DNA from: Lederbergia citrisecunda
GTDB taxonomy: Bacteria > Bacillota > Bacilli > Bacillales > Bacillaceae_C
Direction: 5' to 3'
NCBI RefSeq assembly: GCF_018343695.1
Contig: NZ_JAGYPJ010000002.1
Span: 109,560-173,559, forward strand
DNA: 64,000 nucleotides
The stretch's first letter is position 1, and each line of letters starts with the position of its first letter. The position numbers and the translations under genes are program-made. The notes below the pieces were generated by a model. It did no database searches. It was not told the DNA's origin and saw only the letters and a list, made by a program, of their open reading frames with translations. Below are positions 9,969 through 17,706 of the stretch, piece by piece.

Positions 9969-10739
9969 TTAAGTGAGTATGGTAGATGCTTGCTCTTCCA
10001 TAAAAAACGTTTCGCATCGTAGCCCACGACGTTGTGTCTCCAAAACTAAAACATCACTTAGTTTTACATTGCCTACATTCACATTGGGGCCAATTTCATT
10101 AATGAAGAACATTTGCTGTTTTGGCGTCGGAGCTTCAAAAATGATTTTTCTATAATCGAGATCTTCAAGTAGACTTGAGATTAAGTTTGCTTTAATATTG
10201 CCATTTCGATCATAAATTCCAGCGGTTCCAGAATCTCTTCCTTCCGTAATGACGTAATCACATCCTGCATTTAATAACAGCTCAATTTCGTTCTTCCATT
10301 CCGATACACCCATTTGGTGATTGATATCTTTTGAGCCAACTTCTGCAATTACATGAAAATCTTTCACAAATTGTGAGATGAGATTCAAGCGTTCCTGAAT
10401 TGGAATGTTTAGCGTTCCTGCTGAAACCTCAATCCATTCAATTCCAAGTTGCTTTAAATAATTTACGTATTCAGAAATTTTATTTTGAAAATAACATTTT
10501 TCAAAAAATGTACCTCCACAATAAGGCTTTACATGATATTCCTTATATAACTCGATTTTTTCCTTAAGGTTCGGAGTTACATAAGCAGTGCCAATACCAA
10601 ATTTAACCACATCTATATATTGACTGTAGTCCATTAACGTATTTTTTAATTCTTTGTAAGGCGTACCTAAATCAATAATTGACGTTAAACCATACGTTCT
10701 TGGTTTTGCTGTTCGATCAGGTAATTGCAAAAAGTTCAT
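9969..10739 (-). CDS. comA: Phosphosulfolactate synthase (ComA/YitD family)
   Basis: ComA adds sulfite to phosphoenolpyruvate to make phosphosulfolactate, the route to sulfolactate in Bacillus spores and to coenzyme M in archaea. The 256-residue TIM barrel has the family motifs RTYGLTSIIDLG near the start, VDVVKFG-type GIGTAY, the glycine-rich YCGGTFFE, and VITEGRDSGTAGIYD. It heads the operon comA-cysH-sat-cysC, which would supply sulfite from sulfate. The RBS GGAGGCAT is upstream of the ATG. The partner phosphatase gene comB (yitC), which lies between yitB and yitD in B. subtilis, is absent. Confidence 0.9.
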   Translation of the reverse strand: MNFLQLPDRTAKPRTYGLTSIIDLGTPYKELKNTLMDYSQYIDVVKFGIGTAYVTPNLKEKIELYKEYHVKPYCGGTFFEKCYFQNKISEYVNYLKQLGIEWIEVSAGTLNIPIQERLNLISQFVKDFHVIAEVGSKDINHQMGVSEWKNEIELLLNAGCDYVITEGRDSGTAGIYDRNGNIKANLISSLLEDLDYRKIIFEAPTPKQQMFFINEIGPNVNVGNVKLSDVLVLETQRRGLRCETFFMEEQASTILT

Positions 10740-10899
10740 AGGGAAAATGCCTCCTCTATTTTTCTAGGTTAGCCTATTCGAAAAATGGGCGAATGTGTAA
10801 AGAATGGGCTTTTACCACGGAAAATAGGCGTTTGCCCTGTATAAAAAGGGAGGTCCATTCAAACAATAAAAAGACATTTGCAGCAGGGGAGGAACAGCT

Positions 10900-12144
10900 T
10901 TGCCAAAGAAAAAACCAAAAGGCGGGACCATTCTTGCTATTAGTTCGATCCCGCTCATCCTTGTTCTAGGAAACTCTATGCTTATTCCAATAATGCCGAA
11001 AATGAAATCGGTATTGGATGTATCGCAATTTAAAATAAGCTTAATCATTACCGTATTTTCAATCGCTGCCGCGGTTTCGATTCCTGTTTTAGGATATTTA
11101 TCCGACCGTTTTTCGAGAAAAGCGATTATCATCCCTGCACTTATTTTGTATGGCGTTGGAGGAATATTAGCAGGAGTGGCAGCAGCTTGGTTTTCAAACG
11201 CCTATACGTGGATTCTTGCCGGGCGCATTTTGCAAGGAGTAGGAGCAGCTGGGACTGCTCCCATAGCGATGGCTTTAACCGGAGATTTATTTAAAGGGGG
11301 AGAGCAAAGTAAAGTATTAGGATTAGTGGAAGCATCAAACGGAGTTGGAAAAGTGATTAGCCCAATTATTGGTTCTTTATTAGCCCTTATTATTTGGTAT
11401 GCAGCATTTTTTGCCTTTCCTATTTTCTGCCTTATCGCCATCTTATTAACGATGTTTTTTGTAAAAGAAAAGAAAAAGGATCAAGAACCTCCACCGTTTG
11501 GGGACTATGTAAAAGGTCTCGTTTCCGTCTTTAAAACAGAGGGCCGTTGGTTGTTAGTGGCGTATTTGACAGGAGCCACTTGTTTATTTGCTTTATTTGG
11601 TATTTTATTTTACATTTCCGATATCCTAGAGAAGGATCATCAAATTGATGGGGTGCTAAAAGGTGGCGTTTTAGCTATTCCATTATTGTTCATGACGACA
11701 ACCTCATATATTACCGGAGCTAAGATTGGAAAAAATATGAGGTTGATGAAAGGTTTAATTGTTTTAGGGTTATTGCTCATGACGGTGTCGTTTTCAACAC
11801 TCGTGTTCTTCAAAAACTTGATTCCATTTTTTTTAGTTCTCGTTATAAGTAGTATTGGAACCGGCCTTGTCCTTCCTTGTATTAACAGCTTTATTACAGG
11901 ATCAGTGCCTTCCGATAGAAGAGGATTCGTTACATCTTTATATGGTTCTGTCCGTTTTTTAGGTGTTGCGATCGGCCCCCCTGTTTACACGACTTTGATG
12001 GATTGGTCGCGTACAGGAATGTTTTTATCCACCGCTGGTTTAACCTTGTTTGTTGCATTTCTATGTTTAGTCCTCATTCGTGTTGGGAAGAAAGAGCCCA
12101 CGGAAGAAAACGATACCCTATTTGAAAAATTGGAGTTTACGTAA
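10900..12144 (+). CDS. MFS efflux transporter (Bmr/YitG-like, 12 helices)
   Basis: The 414-residue protein has the drug/proton antiporter layout. Helix 1 has [17 protein letters not shown], motif A is [14 protein letters not shown] after helix 2, and motif C-like [15 protein letters not shown] is in helix 5. The second half repeats the fold. In B. subtilis the related MFS gene yitG also lies beside the yit sulfur genes, so the placement may be ancestral. The start is TTG with GGGGAGGAAC upstream. It is divergent from comA. The substrate is unknown. Confidence 0.85.
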   Translation: MPKKKPKGGTILAISSIPLILVLGNSMLIPIMPKMKSVLDVSQFKISLIITVFSIAAAVSIPVLGYLSDRFSRKAIIIPALILYGVGGILAGVAAAWFSNAYTWILAGRILQGVGAAGTAPIAMALTGDLFKGGEQSKVLGLVEASNGVGKVISPIIGSLLALIIWYAAFFAFPIFCLIAILLTMFFVKEKKKDQEPPPFGDYVKGLVSVFKTEGRWLLVAYLTGATCLFALFGILFYISDILEKDHQIDGVLKGGVLAIPLLFMTTTSYITGAKIGKNMRLMKGLIVLGLLLMTVSFSTLVFFKNLIPFFLVLVISSIGTGLVLPCINSFITGSVPSDRRGFVTSLYGSVRFLGVAIGPPVYTTLMDWSRTGMFLSTAGLTLFVAFLCLVLIRVGKKEPTEENDTLFEKLEFT

Positions 12145-12158
12145 AGGAGTGCCATTAC

Positions 12159-12446
12159 ATGGAAATTTATTTTTCACCAGAGATCATGACTCAACATTAT
12201 CAACTCTTAAATGTTGTGGATTCAAGAAATAAAGCTGTTGGGAATGTGGCGATCTTATTTGATGAAAAAAAGCTGTATGTATACGGGATATTGGAAGAGG
12301 AAGGAGTCGGAGCGGATTTTAAAGATTTGGTCACACCTTACGTAAAAGGATTAGCAAAAGCGTATCCCGATGTGGACATTTTTTCTTGTTTATATGTAGG
12401 TTGTAAGAAGATTGAATTGAAAGTCGATGAAAAGGAAGAGAAATAG
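12159..12446 (+). CDS. Conserved-looking hypothetical protein, 95 residues
   Basis: I do not recognise this gene. It starts 14 bases after the MFS gene with a good RBS (AAAGGAGTG), so the two are probably co-transcribed. The protein is soluble and acidic, with alternating strand-like segments (VVDSRNKAVGNVAILFDEKKLYVYGILEEE), one Cys pair (CLYVGC) and a charged C-terminus. No signal peptide or membrane segment is seen. Confidence 0.6.
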   Translation: MEIYFSPEIMTQHYQLLNVVDSRNKAVGNVAILFDEKKLYVYGILEEEGVGADFKDLVTPYVKGLAKAYPDVDIFSCLYVGCKKIELKVDEKEEK

Positions 12447-12480
12447 TTCGAAAAAAAATGATGAATGTTTTATCATCTAG

Positions 12481-12588
12481 CATCATAAAGGAATAGCCCT
12501 CAAGGGTGAAACAAAAGTAGCCACTGATGTGACTAAATATAAAGAATCAATAGATTTAAAAACAGCCAGTTTTACGCAAATAGTGTAA
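12481..12588 (+). pseudogene. Possible C-terminal gene remnant (about 35 codons)
   Basis: Directly after a TAG, the frame reads HHKGIALKGETKVATDVTKY followed by ESIDLKTASFTQIV and a stop. It has protein-like composition and its stop lies inside a terminator hairpin, as real genes often do. There is no start or RBS. It may be the tail of a lost gene. I cannot name the family. Confidence 0.25.
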
Positions 12589-12602
12589 ACGGCTGTTTTT
12601 AT
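12558..12602 (+). terminator. Terminator hairpin
   Basis: Stem AAAACAGCCAGTTTTAC / GTAAACGGCTGTTTT with a short loop, followed by T5. It would end the MFS-hypothetical transcript. Confidence 0.7.
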
Positions 12603-12737
12603 TTGAAATTTTTGAACTTTTATAAAAACTGATTCAGAAAGTAACTCATTTTGTTCTATAATTATTATGAACGATTCCAAATATATTTAAAAAAGAGTCC
12701 ATGTAAGGGGAGTTTGGCAAAAGGCTTGCCAAGATAA

Positions 12738-13089
12738 TGAATAAGAAATATATATTTTTATCACTTGGATTATTTTTGATTGTGTTATCAAGCTCTGGTT
12801 TTCTGTGGATGGAATCTATTCGTGATGATAAAAATCCTCCAATTAAAGACGGCCAATTAGATTGGAACTGAGAGAATGGTAAGGTCCTTTTACTGGATGG
12901 AGAATGGGAGTTTTACCCATCACAATGGTTGGAAAAAATATAGATGAATATAAACCTAAAAACTTACCTTACTTTACAACTTTTATGGCTGATGAAAATG
13001 GAGTGATTGATATTGTCATTCAAGGAAAAAACAACAACCTATATCAAAAAATCAAGGATAAGCCCGCCGAATGGGCTAATTCTATTTAA
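12738..13089 (+). pseudogene. Decayed membrane sensor gene (7TMR-DISM extracellular domain remnant)
   Basis: From the ATG at 12738 the frame gives a signal-anchor (KKYIFLSLGLFLIVLSSSGF) and then DGQLDWN, a TGA stop, and ENGKVLLLDGEWEFYPSQW before a second stop. The pattern of a -G-LDL-W- segment followed by GEWEFY is the start of the DISMED2 extracellular domain found in sensor kinases and diguanylate cyclases. A shifted frame continues with NIDEYKPKNLPYFTTFMAD and IDIVIQGKNNN, which fits the next part of the same domain. Thus stops, a frameshift and loss of the 7TM and output parts mark a pseudogene. The domain assignment is by pattern only. Confidence 0.6.
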
Positions 13090-13170
13090 TTCTTCTGGAA
13101 CATTGCCAAGAATTGGGTCATAAATTGGGATAAAAGTCTAGTCAAATGAAAAAGGTTTGAGGTGTGCCTA

Positions 13171-13932
13171 ATGAGTATTGGCATTATTTTAATGGGACTC
13201 TTAGTTGGTTTTTTGGTTGGATTAACGGGAGTTGGAGGGGCCGCATTATTGACCCCGGTATTAGTATTAATGGGAATCAGTCCTTCCATCGCGGTTGGAA
13301 CGGATCTTGCTTATAATTCAATCACAAAATTATTTGGATCTTTTCAGCATTGGCGTCAAAAAACCATCGATTTTCAGTTAGTAAAATACCTTGCAATTGG
13401 AAGCGTTCCAAGTGCGATATGTGCAGTAGGTGTGCTTCATTTATATGATTCCTTTTTTCATAATCAAGAAGAAGTGATTAAACATGCACTAGGTTATGCG
13501 CTAATTTTGGTTGCATTCACAACTCTTTTTAAAACGTTTAATAAGAAAAAATATGAATCAAGGCTGCAGCAGAAGCCATTGCATGAAAAAAAAGCATTGA
13601 CCATTACGATAGGAGCTGTTCTAGGTTTCATTGTTGGATTAACCTCAATTGGTTCTGGATCCATGTTTGCCTTAGCAATGATGTATTTCTATCGAATGAA
13701 ACCATCAGAATTAGTAGGAACCGATATTGCCCATGCATTCCTATTAGTGACAGCGGCAGGTTTGATGCATGCTGGTATTGGAAATGTTGATTACGTACTA
13801 ATGATTAATCTTTTAGTAGGCTCCATACCGGGCGTCATTTTAGGAAGTACATTTTCATCAAAACTTCCAGCTAAACCACTACGGGCTATCATTGCGGTGA
13901 TGATTTTAATTAGTGGGTATAAACTTATATAA
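13171..13932 (+). CDS. TauE/SafE-family sulfite/sulfur-compound exporter
   Basis: The protein (253 residues) has about eight membrane helices arranged as two related halves, each with a glycine-rich motif: GLTGVGGAALLTPVLVLMG with GTDLAYN in the first, and GLTSIGSGSMFALAMMYF with GTDIAHA in the second. Members export sulfite, sulfoacetate or other organosulfur anions. The nearby sulfate-reduction operon makes a sulfite link plausible but not shown. The frame opens at GTG 13162, but GAGGTG sits six bases before the ATG at 13171. Confidence 0.88.
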   Translation: MSIGIILMGLLVGFLVGLTGVGGAALLTPVLVLMGISPSIAVGTDLAYNSITKLFGSFQHWRQKTIDFQLVKYLAIGSVPSAICAVGVLHLYDSFFHNQEEVIKHALGYALILVAFTTLFKTFNKKKYESRLQQKPLHEKKALTITIGAVLGFIVGLTSIGSGSMFALAMMYFYRMKPSELVGTDIAHAFLLVTAAGLMHAGIGNVDYVLMINLLVGSIPGVILGSTFSSKLPAKPLRAIIAVMILISGYKLI

Positions 13933-13952
13933 GCATGTTAGTAGGGATAATT

Positions 13953-14132
13953 ATGTTAAAAAGTTTGGCATTGACGTTACTGCTTTTAATCATTCCTTTA
14001 GCTGTTTTGGGAGCAATACAGGTTGGTGTTGAAGGCATTAATGAATATTTCATGAAGAAAGAAAGTTATGTTGTGAAACCCAATGAATATGAAAATAATG
14101 CAAAGCCAATCAAAAGTTATGATAACGATTGA
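13953..14132 (+). CDS. Small single-helix membrane protein
   Basis: The 59-residue product has one N-terminal membrane helix (LALTLLLLIIPLAVLGAIQ) and a polar tail rich in Asn, Lys and Tyr. The gene starts 20 bases after the TauE/SafE stop; an upstream ATG-free extension to 13935 is less likely, since GTAGGGATAA precedes the ATG at 13953. The family is not recognised. It could be an accessory peptide of the exporter. Confidence 0.55.
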   Translation: MLKSLALTLLLLIIPLAVLGAIQVGVEGINEYFMKKESYVVKPNEYENNAKPIKSYDND

Positions 14133-14163
14133 GAGGCTTTTTTTTATTGTAAAAAAGCTCAAG

Positions 14164-14778
14164 TTATTTAATTTGGATTGCGCTCCTTCTATTTAATCTT
14201 TTATAAAGAAACGCTATCCAATTCAAAATAAAGGCAGGAATCTTTTTTGGAAAATACTTTTTAGAATATAGACGATAAAAAGTATTTTTTAAATCTAGCC
14301 ATTGTTTGTCAGTTTCAATTTGTTTGAAGCGAGCAACATCAATCATTTTTATCTTTCCATTATGGATGATGATATTCCGTAGATGGATATCTGAAGGGTT
14401 TAAGCCTTCTTTTCGAGCGAGCTGAATAGCGATATCGACTTCATTTATATTGCTTTCTGAAATCGGAATCCCACGAGTAAGACACTCGAATAACGTGTAT
14501 CCATCAACGAAATCAATGACAAGATAGTGAGGGCCAAAATCATATAATGTTGGGAAATAGCCAATATGTTGAATGCTTTTGTAAACATCTGCTTCCACTT
14601 TCGCCAAATATTGATGACTTGGAAAAAATACTTTCAATGCTTGGTTTGTATTTTTTATTTTAAATACATAGGCGCTCCGTCCCACGCCTATTAAAGTTAA
14701 AGAAGCATCATATTGAATGAGTTTATAATTTTTTGGATTGATTACTACACTTTTTGCTAACCCACTATACTTATTCAT
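14164..14778 (-). CDS. Protein-kinase-like (RIO/APH-fold) protein
   Basis: The 204-residue protein has a compact kinase pattern: a glycine-containing loop LIGVGRSAYVFKI, the ATP lysine in QALKVFFP, a catalytic loop GLNPSDIHLRNIII and a DFG-like metal site KMIDVARF. Short serine/threonine kinase-like proteins of this build occur in Bacillus with unknown targets. The frame extends to 14865, but that part lies in a dispersed repeat; AAGGAGTGG precedes the ATG at 14778. The next signals upstream on the same strand are a manganese riboswitch and two terminators. Confidence 0.75.
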   Translation of the reverse strand: MNKYSGLAKSVVINPKNYKLIQYDASLTLIGVGRSAYVFKIKNTNQALKVFFPSHQYLAKVEADVYKSIQHIGYFPTLYDFGPHYLVIDFVDGYTLFECLTRGIPISESNINEVDIAIQLARKEGLNPSDIHLRNIIIHNGKIKMIDVARFKQIETDKQWLDLKNTFYRLYSKKYFPKKIPAFILNWIAFLYKRLNRRSAIQIK

Positions 14779-14804
14779 GATTTCCACTCCTTTTAAGAAC
14801 AAAT

Positions 14805-15012
14805 GCGCAAGCGCCTGCTCAGCGACGTACAGGCCCACAGGATGTGGGTCCGTCGATGTCGCCACAGGACGTGGCGGTTTTAGTCGACGTTCATTTTAGG
14901 TTTCTGACGAGATAAAGGAAACACGGTTAGCCTTGGGGAGCCGATGTTGACTTATCGTAGGAAGAAACCGAAAGTTTGCTAGTCGCTAGGCGCTGAAGCT
15001 AGACGGGAACAA
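14805..15012 (-). repeat. Bacillus-type dispersed structured repeat (about 200 bp)
   Basis: The element is far more GC-rich than its surroundings. It begins GCGCCTGCTCAGCGAC and ends GTCGCTAGGCGC, a near inverted repeat, and contains a small hairpin (CCACAGGATGTGG) and a perfect-looking one (CGCCACAGGACGTGGCG). I recognise the sequence type as a non-coding repeat found many times in Bacillaceae chromosomes. It is inserted directly upstream of the kinase-like gene. Confidence 0.75.
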
Positions 15013-15069
15013 CCTTCTTAAAAGTTAGCCACATAGTTCCAATCTATACTTTCCTATGAAACAAAAAAA

Positions 15070-15095
15070 CACTATAACCATTTTCGGTTACAGTG
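15070..15095 (-). terminator. Second terminator downstream of the manganese riboswitch
   Basis: On the minus strand the stem CACTGTAACC / GGTTATAGTG (one G-T pair) has a 6-base loop and is followed by T7. It lies 16 bases beyond the riboswitch terminator and would stop any read-through before the repeat and the kinase-like gene. Confidence 0.85.
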
Positions 15096-15111
15096 TCTAA
15101 TAGTTAATAAA

Positions 15112-15218
15112 AGACCTTACCGAAAACTGGTAAGGTCTCGCAAACAACGTAAGTTGCCAATAAAGCCGAGGAACAATTTCCTGTATTGACGACTTTATTG
15201 CACAGCTACTCCCCTTAA
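15112..15218 (-). ncRNA. Manganese (yybP-ykoY) riboswitch with expression-platform terminator
   Basis: Read on the minus strand, the RNA has all the conserved parts of the family in order: AAGGGGAGTAGC, AAGTCGTCAATACAGG, CCTCGGCTTTATTGGCAAC and GCGAGACCTTACC. The last part forms a perfect 10-bp hairpin AGACCTTACC / GGTAAGGTCT that ends in a T-rich stretch, the usual terminator that competes with helix P1. Family members sense Mn2+ and control exporters such as YybP and TerC-like YkoY. Here no such gene follows; a dispersed repeat and a kinase-like gene do. Confidence 0.9.
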
Positions 15219-15242
15219 AAAAATCGATATTAATTTGTTTTA

Positions 15243-15271
15243 ATTATAAATCCCAAAATTAGGCGAGTCAA
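15243..15271 (-). promoter_or_regulatory. Sigma-A promoter of the manganese riboswitch
   Basis: On the minus strand TTGACT and TATAAT are separated by exactly 17 bases. The predicted start is about 20 bases before the aptamer. Confidence 0.75.
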
Positions 15272-15319
15272 ATAGTAAAAAATTGACATAATACTTTAGC
15301 ATCATTTCCAAAAATTAGA

Positions 15320-15348
15320 TTGACAATACATTTTTCTTCATGTAAGAT
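15320..15348 (+). promoter_or_regulatory. Sigma-A promoter of the SAM riboswitch operon
   Basis: TTGACA and TAAGAT are separated by 17 bases, and the SAM aptamer begins about 25 bases after the -10 box. Confidence 0.75.
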
Positions 15349-15372
15349 TCAAGATAATTTCATATTGTAATT

Positions 15373-15478
15373 CTTATGTAGAGAGGTTGAGGGACTGGCC
15401 CAATGACACCTCGGCAACAGGCTTTTTTAAGTACTGTGCCAATTCCAGCAAGCGTAATGCTTGAAAGATAAGAAGAGA
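15373..15478 (+). ncRNA. SAM-I (S-box) riboswitch
   Basis: The aptamer is nearly canonical: CTTATGTAGAGAGGTTGAGG, GACTGGCCCAATGACACCTC, GGCAACAGGC, GTGCCAATTCCAGCAAG and TGAAAGATAAGAAG in order, covering P1 to P4 with the kink-turn and SAM-binding core. SAM binding favours the terminator that follows, so the downstream genes are expressed when SAM is scarce. The controlled genes are an isochorismatase-fold hydrolase and an AmiS/UreI channel. Confidence 0.95.
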
Positions 15479-15493
15479 CAAATGCACGGATTA

Positions 15494-15529
15494 AAACCTC
15501 TTCTTTATCGAAGTGGTTTATTTTTTTGC
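15494..15529 (+). terminator. SAM riboswitch terminator
   Basis: Stem AAACCTCTTC / GAAGTGGTTT (one mismatch) with a 6-base loop, then ATTTTTTT. It is placed right after the aptamer as the expression platform. Confidence 0.85.
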
Positions 15530-15530
15530 T

Positions 15531-15566
15531 CTAAACCAAGTAAATGGATTTGTTTACTTGGTTTAG
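15531..15566 (+). other. Perfect 14-bp stem-loop in the leader after the SAM terminator
   Basis: CTAAACCAAGTAAA pairs perfectly with TTTACTTGGTTTAG over an 8-base loop. There is no T run behind it, so it is not a terminator. It would be present only on read-through mRNA and may protect its 5' end or act in processing. Confidence 0.7.
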
Positions 15567-15649
15567 CGTGTCTCTTAAAGAGGAGGAGATCGGAGAAAAG
15601 TTAATACTTTTGAAGTGAATATTTAACTAAAAACTAGGAGGAATAAGAA

Positions 15650-16372
15650 ATGGCTTTAGTTGAAAGCATTGAAAAGAAAATTGGAGGGATTCATGCAATC
15701 CCTGAGCTTGCCCCACAATGGAAAAAACTTGATTTAGCAGAGATTTTGTCGCGTAGAGCGGCATTTGTATCCGTTAGCCAAAATAAATCTTTATACGAAT
15801 CATGGGGAGCACAAGGCCATGAAAATCATCGGAAACGAGGTAATCTGCCTGCAACAATCAAAGTGGTAGAGGCCGCCAGAAATGCAGCAAACTTTGTCTC
15901 GTTCAATTGGATTGGCTACAGCGTTTTTCGTGAAGATTATCCGAAAACCATTTTTGATCAAGTCCAATATGAAACATGGGTAGAAAAACTAAATTTTTCA
16001 GAGGAGCAAAAGGCAAAAGATAACGAGTTGGTTGACGAGCTTCAAGCTTTAGTAAGACCTGGAGATTTGCAATTTAATGAGCTTGCGCTTCAGACAGCGT
16101 TTGTCGGCACACAGTTGCCGTTAGAGCTTGCGCGCAAGCAAGTAGAAGTAATTGTGTTTACGGGAATTCACCTTGATTGGTGCATTGAAGGAAATGCCCG
16201 CTCAGCAAGGGATCATGGATATCTCCCAATCATCATTGGTGATGCAACGGGTTGTGCCAAACCTGAGCAAGAAGCAGCTGCAATGGAAAGAATCAATAAC
16301 TATTTCGCTCCAGTTATTTCAGCAGATACGTTTGTAAAGTTATTAAATCAAGGAACAGAAAGCGCATCTTGA
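15650..16372 (+). CDS. Isochorismatase-family cysteine hydrolase under SAM riboswitch control
   Basis: The 240-residue protein has the isochorismatase/nicotinamidase fold. The nucleophile cysteine is in GIHLDWCIEGNARSARDHGY (about residue 185), after the cis-peptide region VIVFTG, and the later AxxR and A...M segments fit. Several members hydrolyse amides such as biuret, ureidoacrylate or nicotinamide. The N-terminal ~100 residues before the usual catalytic Asp region are longer and diverged from nicotinamidases. It begins with a good RBS (AGGAGGAAT) and is followed 36 bases later by an amide channel gene, so a small amide is the likely substrate. The SAM control suggests a role in sulfur or methionine supply. 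Confidence 0.82.
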   Translation: MALVESIEKKIGGIHAIPELAPQWKKLDLAEILSRRAAFVSVSQNKSLYESWGAQGHENHRKRGNLPATIKVVEAARNAANFVSFNWIGYSVFREDYPKTIFDQVQYETWVEKLNFSEEQKAKDNELVDELQALVRPGDLQFNELALQTAFVGTQLPLELARKQVEVIVFTGIHLDWCIEGNARSARDHGYLPIIIGDATGCAKPEQEAAAMERINNYFAPVISADTFVKLLNQGTESAS

Positions 16373-16408
16373 CCATGTGTTAAACATGCAGTGACAGGAG
16401 GAACGTAA

Positions 16409-17035
16409 ATGCAAAACGTCGGCTTAATGTACTGTGGGGCAGTTCTTTTCATTAATGCATTGATGCTTTTAGGAAAGGTCGATAGTAAAAGTGCAGGGGT
16501 ATTTAATCTTTTCCTCGGGGCAATTCAAGTAATTACACCTTTTTATGTCATATTTACTGCTGGCTCCGATCCGTGGGTGATTTTTAATGCATCAGGTGTC
16601 TTCTTGTTTAGCTTAACGTATCTTTATGTAGGAATTACGAACTTGAAAGAATGGGATAGTTCTGGTGTAGGTTGGTTTTCGCTGTGGGTTGCTATAATGG
16701 CAGTAGGCTATGGAATTATGAGTTTTGTCCATTTCCATGATCCAAAGTTTGGCATTATCTGGTTTATGTGGGCATTCCTTTGGAGCTTATTCTTCCTATT
16801 ACTTGCCTTGAAAAAAGATATTGCTATTCTCACAGGATGGGTAACATTGATTCAAGCTCTGATTACGGCTACCATTCCTGGGTTTCTAATGCTTATCAAT
16901 GTGTGGGATTCGATTGGGGTAGAATTAATGTGGGGAGTTGCAGTACTTTTTGCAATCGTTGTGGCATCTCTATTCTATAAAACTAGAACTTCACCGAATA
17001 AATCAGTAGTACAGGTGACAAAGTATTCGGTATAG
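16409..17035 (+). CDS. AmiS/UreI-family amide or urea channel
   Basis: The 208-residue protein has six or seven membrane helices and the family start GLMYCGAVLFINALMLLGKVD. It keeps the WVIFNASGVFLFSLTYLYVG region and the C-terminal helices of AmiS, the acetamide channel, and UreI, the acid-gated urea channel. It is the second gene of the SAM-riboswitch operon, with RBS GGAGGAACG. It would let the hydrolase substrate, probably a small neutral amide, into the cell. Confidence 0.85.
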   Translation: MQNVGLMYCGAVLFINALMLLGKVDSKSAGVFNLFLGAIQVITPFYVIFTAGSDPWVIFNASGVFLFSLTYLYVGITNLKEWDSSGVGWFSLWVAIMAVGYGIMSFVHFHDPKFGIIWFMWAFLWSLFFLLLALKKDIAILTGWVTLIQALITATIPGFLMLINVWDSIGVELMWGVAVLFAIVVASLFYKTRTSPNKSVVQVTKYSV

Positions 17036-17040
17036 AATCA

Positions 17041-17082
17041 AAACACTCCTTAACACGATATCATGTTAAGGAGTGTTTTTTA
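17041..17082 (+). terminator. Terminator of the SAM-riboswitch operon
   Basis: A perfect 14-bp stem AACACTCCTTAACA / TGTTAAGGAGTGTT with an 8-base loop and a following T run, seven bases after the AmiS stop. Confidence 0.92.
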
Positions 17083-17126
17083 TATGTAAATGTAATATCA
17101 AAACGTATGAATTGGAGAGATATTTA

Positions 17127-17690
17127 TGTTTTATTTCCCAAATATATGAAAAAATTTAAAAGAAGAAAAAACAAGGCACGTGTTGAAAGACTTTTATTTA
17201 GCTTTTACAATCAACTTGGTCATATGATCTCTATTTTTGTCGAGTCTTAATTTACGGGACCTTTGACTGGAGTGTTATGGCCTATTTTATTGGAGGATTA
17301 GATAAAAAACTATGTGGAAAAACTTATTGTTGTTGAAATGTATATGAAAAAAGTCCTGAATTCGGATTGGAAATATTGTCGGATGATTAAAAAAGTTAAA
17401 ATAAAATGGTAATTAAGTAGTATTGTTCATTTGGTATAACAAAAATTAAAATGATTATAACAAACTGATATTTTCATAGGTGTTTATTAAAATCATAATA
17501 CAACTATGAGGTAAATCCGTATTTATTATATCAACTTTCCCCCCTAAACTATTCCGTAGTCTCCACATATATGCTTATGACAATCAAGAGAATTTCAATG
17601 CTATTAAATATTGGTGCTTATAAATGAAAAAAACTTGGAATGTGCATATAGAAGATTGAAGTTATTGGATATGTAGTATGAAAAAGTCTT
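17127..17690. other. Intergenic stretch with decayed coding-like sequence
   Basis: Between the terminator at 17.08 kb and the glucanase gene lie about 1.1 kb without an intact gene. On the plus strand near 17.14-17.40 kb, short frames such as RRKNKARVERLLFSFYNQLG, FDWSVMAYFIGGLDKKLCG and YVEKLIVVEMYMKKVLNSDW follow each other in different frames with stops. This looks like a gene broken by several frameshifts. I cannot name it. The rest is very AT-rich with nothing recognisable. Confidence 0.35.
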
Positions 17691-17706
17691 TCATTGTTTA
17701 TTTTAA

